Shown: positions 1-6,560 of the stretch, one piece after another | Layout: each line of letters opens with the position of its first letter | How positions within the stretch are numbered: the stretch's first letter is position 1 | Assembly: GCA_002005505.1 (NCBI GenBank) | Contig: KV908363.1 | Span: forward strand, 181,035-193,534 | DNA: 12,500 bases | Source of the DNA: Botryococcus braunii | Taxonomy: Eukaryota > Chlorophyta > Trebouxiophyceae | Reading direction: 5' to 3' | Position numbers and translations under genes: made by a program | The notes under the pieces: generated by a model | The model's input: only the letters and a program-made list of their open reading frames with translations | The model's database searches: none | What the model was told of the DNA's origin: nothing

Positions 1-350
1 GATGCATCTGTACTGGGTGTTCCACGGACTCGCCTGACGGCAAGAAGAGGAAAAAAGGAACAACTGGATATTCACTCAGAAGGCCTACCTACAGAGTCTT
101 CAATCTCTTGGGAAGTTTTTTATCGTGAAGTGACCTGAGTTTATCACCCGTCGTCGTTATCGTGAGACCGTCAGTAGGTCCGGGTGGTCAGGCGATTGAA
201 TTGCTGAAGAATATTTTGCATATTAAGCTACACAAGGTTGCATGCTAGACCTCGAAAGGGTGGAATACTTGGAAGTGCTGTGGTGTACGCCGGAAGGTTA
301 TGCTTAAATCAGCTGTGTCAGGCTGAACGCTGTGAGAGGAAGTGAAGTGT
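1..350 (+). other. Untranslated leader of the copia element, LTR boundary not visible
   Basis: This stretch precedes the gag ATG and has no sustained reading frame. In a copia element it should contain the end of the 5' LTR, a primer-binding site complementary to a tRNA 3' end, and the packaging leader. I looked for a canonical initiator-methionine primer-binding site (beginning TGGTATCAGAGC) and did not find one. No second copy of this sequence occurs later in the window, so the LTR cannot be defined by self-comparison. Confidence 0.45.
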
Positions 351-860
351 ATGACCAGACCTCAAACTCGTTCTCAAAGCAAGGTTTCTGGAAGTAATCC
401 CAGCAGTACAGAGACTATGGCAACACCAGCAGGAGGCAGCATAGCCTCCTCAGGAGCTGGACAGTCAGGACAGACCACTGGAGGCACTGCAGCCAGCTCG
501 TATGCATACACAATGAACTCCTCCAATCCCAAGATGTCTACGCAGCTGAAGGCTGATCGCACTAATTTCAGGGCCTGGCGTGAAGAGCTGGAGTCCTGCG
601 CAATGCAAAAAGGAGCTATGGGAGCGTTGGAGACAGCCATGCCTAAGACTGCAGAGAACGCAGCAGTAAAACATTTCATTTTGCAGTCTGTCCCACCCAT
701 GTGGCAGGACGAAGTCAAACAGCGGGGGAGCGCTTTTGACTTCATTCAGTGGATGGCAGACCGCTGCACTGGAGGGAAGGACAGGGAAATAAACGAGAAG
801 TGGATCAAGGGGCTGAAACAAGGCATGGTGAAGGGAGAGACAGTGCAAGAATGTGCCACC
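351..860 (+). pseudogene. gag: copia gag, N-terminal part (frame 1 of 5 segments)
   Basis: Gag is the capsid-forming protein of the retrotransposon particle. The ATG at 351 is preferred over the in-frame GTG at 342. The first 60 or so residues are Ser/Thr/Gly-rich and low in complexity. They are followed by a folded-looking region containing a Leu-Lys-Ala-Asp...Asn-Phe...Trp pattern, typical of copia gag where a ligand-like L-x-G-x-N-Y/F-x-x-W motif opens the capsid domain. Near 845-860 the recognisable gag continues in another frame, equivalent to the loss of one base. Translation of the original frame runs on to 1595 but turns into unrelated Gln/Leu-rich sequence. It is therefore called a broken gene rather than a 417-residue protein. 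Confidence 0.8.
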
Positions 861-1321
861 GAGTCATCAGTATTGCCGCCTCCCTGGAGGCCAATAGCCA
901 TCAGCTGGGCGACCGCCAGACCTGCAGGTATATGTATAAGGGGCTACCTGCAGTCTTGCAGAACGACGCTTGGGCAATTACCTCCGCCAAGTCAGACCCC
1001 TACAACATGCTGGAGACGATCCTCACTGCCATTGAGAACTGGGAGTACCAGGATATCCCGTTGGCAGAGTCAGTGCAAGTCACAGCATCAGCTGCAGCGG
1101 TTGTGGCAGCAGCAGCAGCAGCCGTGCCAGCTCAGGGTGGAATCCCTGGGCCTCCTCAAGGCGCTGGAGCTGCACCGGGCGCTGGAGCAGCACCAGGAGT
1201 GGGAGCTGGAGCACCTGCTGATGGTCAGGGCCCCTATGGCCCTTCTGCTCACAACGCTGGAGGCAGGGGGCGAGGGTCTGGACGTGGCAGGAGGCCAAAG
1301 GAGGAACTGGCGTGTCGATTC
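850..1321 (+). pseudogene. gag: copia gag, C-terminal part with Ala/Gly/Pro linker and RG-rich tail
   Basis: This continues gag after the first frame break. It opens with a helical capsid segment, then a linker of alanine runs and Pro-Gly-Ala repeats at about 1080-1250, then an Arg-Gly-rich basic stretch. It ends with the start of a CCHC zinc knuckle: the first Cys codon is at 1313. The RG-rich tail and knuckle are nucleic-acid-binding features that package the element's RNA. The frame closes with TGA at 1322-1324, exactly where the second zinc-binding Cys should be encoded. The GC-rich linker produces several long shadow frames on both strands, which are not genes. Confidence 0.8.
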
Positions 1322-2148
1322 TGAACGGGACGGGACATTTCTGGAGGGAGTGCCTGGATCTGAAGAGGCTGCAAGCCCTACATGGCACAATGCAAGCTGC
1401 AAGTGCGGGCCCAGCTGCGTGGTGGGGCCCTGGAGCTCCTCAGCAACAAGCCAGCTGGTGGGATGCTGGCCAATCCAGAGGAGGCCCTCCCGTGTCAACC
1501 TCACATGCTACTGGATCTGTGTCCACTATCTTCCCATGCCAGAATTTCTTCTCAGGCTGGCATCTCCCACCACCACCTCCTCCAGGTGCTGCTGAGCCTA
1601 TGTTGGTTTCGTTGAATGTGCTTACCCCTACGTCTCATGGGGCTTGCAGTACCTCGTGGCTGATAGATAGTGGTGCATCGGTGCACCTTGTAAATTATCT
1701 GTCGTTACTACACAACCCAGTCATGCATGCCCAACCCCTCCCTCTTCACTTGGCCACTTCTGACGCCAAAGGAGGGATAGTTGCAACTGCGTCTGTGTGT
1801 CTGGTCAATGCCAGACAAGAGGTTTTTGGGCTGCATAATGTGCAGTGTGTGCCCACTGCACACACTAATCTGATTTCTGTCACAGGAGCCATTCAGGATG
1901 GAGCGTCATTCCTCACTGACAATGCAGGTGGGTACACGACCATGAAAGGCCCAGCAGGCTGGTCTTGTCAGATGGGTAGAGAGCGAGGGCTGTTTTTTTT
2001 AGAATGGGTGTGTCCAGTCAAGAGCCAGCATGCTGCGCAGCCACAGTCCAGTCCTCATGCTGCCTCGTATCATGCTAGGAAAGGACACGTGTGTATAGAT
2101 AGACTACTGTGGCATGCAAGGTTGGGTCATCCTGGTGTTAAGATATGA
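1322..2148 (+). pseudogene. pol: copia zinc knuckle end, aspartic protease and GAG-pre-integrase region
   Basis: The frame first supplies the remaining knuckle residues (His, then Cys four residues later), confirming continuity with the gag tail upstream. A low-complexity spacer follows. The retropepsin active-site motif is Leu-Ile-Asp-Ser-Gly-Ala-Ser, with the catalytic Asp at 1666-1668. This protease would cleave the Gag-Pol polyprotein. Near the end is the Trp-His-x-Arg-Leu-Gly-His-Pro motif of the GAG-pre-integrase domain (His codons at 2113 and 2128), which gives the two His ligands of the integrase HHCC zinc site. TGA at 2146-2148 interrupts the frame. The domain then resumes in another frame, again equivalent to one lost base. 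Confidence 0.88.
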
Positions 2149-2297
2149 CAAGGTTGGACAACGAAGATCTGGTAACTGGGATCCATGTGTCCCTTGCTCC
2201 ATGCTCAGAGTGTCCTCCCCAGTGTGAGTCATGCATACAAGGGAAGCATTCTCGCCCCCCTTTCCAGCTTCATCCAGACCTGCAGAGAGTGTGTTAG
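2145..2297 (+). pseudogene. pol: Integrase N-terminal zinc-binding segment (CxxC half)
   Basis: This short frame is not an independent gene. It encodes the second half of the integrase HHCC zinc site: two Cys codons at 2223 and 2232 with two residues between them, followed by a Gly-Lys-His-Ser-Arg stretch like the usual copia sequence after this motif. The two His partners lie in the preceding frame. The segment ends at TAG 2295-2297, where the integrase core takes over in a third frame. Its small size is explained only by two flanking frame breaks within about 150 bases. Confidence 0.78.
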
Positions 2298-3145
2298 ATC
2301 GAGTGCACGTGGATACTGTGGGGCCCATTTCACCAGCTGCCATCACGGGAGAGCGGTTTTGGGTTACTATGGTTGATGAAAAATCTCATCTGATAGCCTC
2401 CTTGGCAGTGAAGTCGAAAGAAGTCATTCCCAAGGCCCTCATTGAGCTCTTGAAGTACTGGCAGACATTTCACGAGAAAGTGGTGAAGTGTGTGAGATCT
2501 GATAGAGGGACAGAATTTCTGAATCAGAAGTTCAAAGAATTTTGTGCTCAGCAAGGCACTAAAATGGAGACCTCAGCTCCATCCACGCCTCAGCAAAATG
2601 GACTTGCTGAGCGCATGAATCGGACTCTGAAGGAGCGCACAAGGACCCTGTTGGTGCACGCTGCAGCAGACCCTTCCTTGTGGAAGGAGGCACTGGAGTC
2701 TGCCACCCTGCTTTACAACGTGGGCCCCACCACAGGCAGGCCTCTGACCCCTACTGAGATGTTCTATGGGGTAAAGCCTGATGTTGCTTCCTTGCGCACA
2801 TGGGGCTGTGTGGCACATGTTCACATTCCCCCAGGTCAGCGGTCTGTATTTGGACCAAAGACCATTCCATGCATGTTCACTGGGTATTGCCCACAGTCTA
2901 AGGCCTATAGAGTGTACGTAGGCAATGGTGTATGGAAAGAGAGCAGGGACGTTACATTCCTTGAGCATTTGAGAGGGGGGGAGAGAGTGGGTATGTCTAA
3001 GGTGCAGCTCTTGACTTGCGTGCCGCTATTACTGCACTTACAAACTGCGGAGTATCTGGGCTCCTGCATACGCGTGGATCAGGCTGTCACACACCTGCAT
3101 CCCCAGTCCTGGAGCGCGCGTTTTGGCTTTCACGTCTGTAGATGA
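2288..3145 (+). pseudogene. pol: copia integrase catalytic core (DDE) with C-terminal region, truncated after it
   Basis: Integrase inserts element cDNA into the host chromosome. The three catalytic acidic residues are present: Asp at 2312 (His-Val-Asp context), Asp at 2501 (Ser-Asp-Arg-Gly-Thr-Glu-Phe) and Glu at 2609 (Asn-Gly-Leu-Ala-Glu). The last two are separated by exactly 35 residues, the family spacing. The copia-specific C-terminal block follows, with a Gly-Cys-Val-Ala-His start, a Phe-x-Gly-Tyr centre and a Ser-Arg-Asp-Val end near 2955. After about 2975, beyond a G7 run, the frame stays open to 3145 but I see no copia homology. The catalytic core itself is uninterrupted, although the polyprotein around it is broken. 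Confidence 0.9.
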
Positions 3146-3306
3146 AGACAGGCATATTCTGATTAGAATCTTGTTACAAGACATCTCGTGTATGACCACC
3201 TCCAGATAGGGCGCCAAGATGAAGTTTGGGAACCCCTTCCATAGACAATGCTGCCGGTTCTGAAGACCCCTTCGAAGGGTGAGTTCAGAGCAGGAAGAAG
3301 GACCGT

Positions 3307-3375
3307 ACCACACTGTACTGCCGTACAGATGTATGTGCATTAGACAGTACCGCACACTAGTGCCGTACAGATGTA
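3307..3375. repeat. Imperfect 42-bp tandem duplication (two units, second partial)
   Basis: A 27-base block beginning at 3307 recurs at 3349 with 23 of 27 positions identical. The last 15 bases (tgccgtacagatgta, at 3319-3333 and 3361-3375) match exactly. The period is 42 bases. The block also contains a small inverted repeat (ctgta...tacag). No function is evident. Confidence 0.75.
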
Positions 3376-3477
3376 CAAAATCGGCGACTGGTACCCAGCA
3401 GGGATGAGAGCACTGGACCCATATGGCCAGCTGCAGCACCCATCCGTTTGCGCAATCGTATACGATATATACGATAT

Positions 3478-3501
3478 ATAGTATAATACGTATTATACTA
3501 T
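3478..3501. repeat. 24-bp perfect palindrome
   Basis: The two 12-base arms are exact reverse complements with no spacer, centred between 3489 and 3490 (the central ten bases are aatacgtatt). A second, 12-bp perfect palindrome (atcgtatacgat) lies just upstream at 3455-3466. The region is AT-rich with TATA-like steps and could extrude as a cruciform. It is not associated with any gene I can identify. Confidence 0.85.
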
Positions 3502-4290
3502 CGACCCTCCATCGATGGACATCCTCCAGCCAACAAAATGCGGTTAAGACAACAGGCTTCAGCATGAAACCATTTACCCTACAACATTGACTAGCTTTCG
3601 GCAAACTCTCAACATCCTCAACGATACACTTTTTAAAGGGCCCTTGGGGGGTTTTCACGTGAGACTCGGCCACCCAGTAGTCCATGTATACATACGTATG
3701 GCGATCAATACATTACTCACTAGATGATGTCTACTTAAAAAAAAGAAGTTAAAGTGTGCATGACCCGGCACACGCGGAGTCGAGACTATGTAAGCACCAC
3801 CAATACTCCCCGTGGCCCCCATACGTACACGATGTCTATCATGATGTCTACTATTAGTACTAGTACTGAGTGCAGATTTAATCACCACCCTTATTTCAGT
3901 AAGCTGAACTTGTTCTGCAACATTGTCAGATGAATTGTGCAACTGACATTAAATATTATTGACAACTTCCGGGTTGTCCTTGGACAATCAGCTGGTCAGA
4001 CTCCCTCTTTGATATCGCGTTGCATACTTGTATACTCATCATAAAAATTCGAGAAAGGCTTCACAGATTTTGCGCACGTATGACGCATCTTACCAATCAA
4101 TTGCAAAATCTTGATGAGTCTTGATTAGCACTCATCATGCGTTATAACGTCGGCTAGTCCATTCGTTAACGAAGTAGGTTGGAGTACCTCAAGCTCAATC
4201 TTTAACAATGACATGCATGTATACGTATAAGTCGTTACTGCAACAGCAACTGCAGAAGTAATGAGGATGACATCGGCCTCCAACGATGTA

Positions 4291-4380
4291 CACGTGTATG
4301 TGTTCCTCAGGCACGTGTACATCCGTGCACGTGCCTGAGGACGTAGGACGCCCGTGCGTGTCAATGCATCCGTGCACGTG
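4291..4380. repeat. Cluster of four CACGTG motifs with a 14-bp-arm hairpin
   Basis: CACGTG occurs at 4291, 4312, 4328 and 4375, four times in 90 bases. Positions 4304-4317 and 4328-4341 are perfect inverted repeats with a 10-base loop. The word catccgtgcacgtg is repeated exactly at 4320-4333 and 4367-4380. CACGTG is the palindromic E-box/G-box core bound by bHLH and bZIP factors, so a regulatory element is possible. There is no adjacent gene to support that, and repeat expansion of a palindromic word is an equally good explanation. Confidence 0.65.
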
Positions 4381-5984
<1,604 letters not shown>

Positions 5985-6560
5985 TCAACTGCCCGTCAAA
6001 TTTGCAAAGGTTCCCTGGTTGGGGGAAATGGAGAAGACGCCCGTGCGAACAGAGCCACCGGGCAAGGCACTGAAACCCAGGGGAATGAGGTATTGGGTAA
6101 AGTTCCCGACTGCGGAGCCTTCCACGCGTTCATAGGTGGCGGGCACCATGATACCCTCCATGTCAAAGTCGAAGAGGGCCCGCTGGGTGAAATGGGGCCG
6201 GCCATCAGTCCCAACACCGTCGACAATGTAGGTTAGCAAGTCCATGGCAAAGAGGCGGAATGCCGACTCCCTCGGGAGATACCAGGTGGTGTTTGGAGTC
6301 GGAAAGTAGAGACCTGGTATGACGCACATCCCAGTGACGTTCAAGAGTGGGGTTTTGAGGTTGTCCGGGTCGTAGATGGTCAGGTCCTTGCACCCGTTTG
6401 AACGAGTCTCATACTTCCAGACTGTAGGGGTGCACGGGTCTGCAAAGGGGCCCTCGGGCCCGCAGTACATGGGGTGGGAGGCCCACGACTGCGTGATCCT
6501 GCCTGTTTCCAGCCTTTGTCCGTCTGGCAGAGTCAACGTTCCTTGCAAGGAGTATAATGC
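5985..6560 (-). CDS. Last proposed exon, glycosylated extracellular-type domain, unknown family
   Basis: The frame is open for about 190 codons with strong coding character and ends at TGA 5985-5987. Four N-glycosylation sequons are visible (Asn-Val-Thr, Asn-Thr-Thr, Asn-Phe-Thr, Asn-Leu-Thr), along with paired Cys in the first third and a Phe-Asp-Phe-Asp-Met-Glu stretch in the middle. There is no transmembrane segment. The left boundary is chosen at a pyrimidine-rich acceptor ending ggcgcag before 6560. It keeps the same frame and phase 0 as the exon across the 123-base intron. Starting at the TTG near 6548 would need a non-ATG codon and is not favoured. A further donor shortly before the stop cannot be excluded. 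Confidence 0.6.
   Translation of the reverse strand, partial: ALYSLQGTLTLPDGQRLETGRITQSWASHPMYCGPEGPFADPCTPTVWKYETRSNGCKDLTIYDPDNLKTPLLNVTGMCVIPGLYFPTPNTTWYLPRESAFRLFAMDLLTYIVDGVGTDGRPHFTQRALFDFDMEGIMVPATYERVEGSAVGNFTQYLIPLGFSALPGGSVRTGVFSISPNQGTFANLTGS

Larger units (their letters stand above)
1..3145 (+). mobile_element. Degenerate, 3'-truncated Ty1/copia LTR retrotransposon
   Basis: The domain order is gag, zinc knuckle, aspartic protease, integrase zinc-binding region and integrase core. Integrase ahead of any reverse transcriptase is the diagnostic order of Ty1/copia and differs from Ty3/gypsy. The coding frame changes near 855, at 1322, at 2145 and near 2290, so no full polyprotein can be made from this sequence. 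Recognisable homology stops at about 2970. The reverse transcriptase and RNase H that should follow are absent on either strand, and so is a 3' LTR. The left end lies outside the window or in unrecognised sequence, because I found no primer-binding site or LTR boundary in the first 340 bases. The element class is certain; the exact limits are not. Confidence 0.9.
3146..4290. other. Intergenic DNA with short repeats, no convincing gene
   Basis: No frame here has recognisable domains or steady codon periodicity. The longest frame (- strand, 3038-3685) runs through a tandem duplication and a palindrome and extends into the copia integrase end, so it is judged accidental. The stretch is AT-rich and contains the 42-bp tandem duplication and the 24-bp palindrome listed separately. 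A 15-bp word (aatacattactcact) occurs at 3707-3721 and again at 4580-4594. Confidence 0.6.

Noticed and set aside
1313..1330. Programmed ribosomal frameshift between gag and pol
   Set aside because: There is no slippery heptamer at the site, and the break lies inside a zinc-ligand codon, which a programmed shift would not place there. Damage or error fits better.
1080..1504. Leu/Gln- and Cys/Ser-rich frames opposite gag
   Set aside because: They are caused by the GC-rich Ala/Gly/Pro linker of gag read in other frames and on the other strand.
3038..3685. 215-residue - strand frame
   Set aside because: It runs antisense through the copia end, a tandem duplication and a palindrome. Its internal repeated peptide comes from the 42-bp duplication, and no domain is visible.
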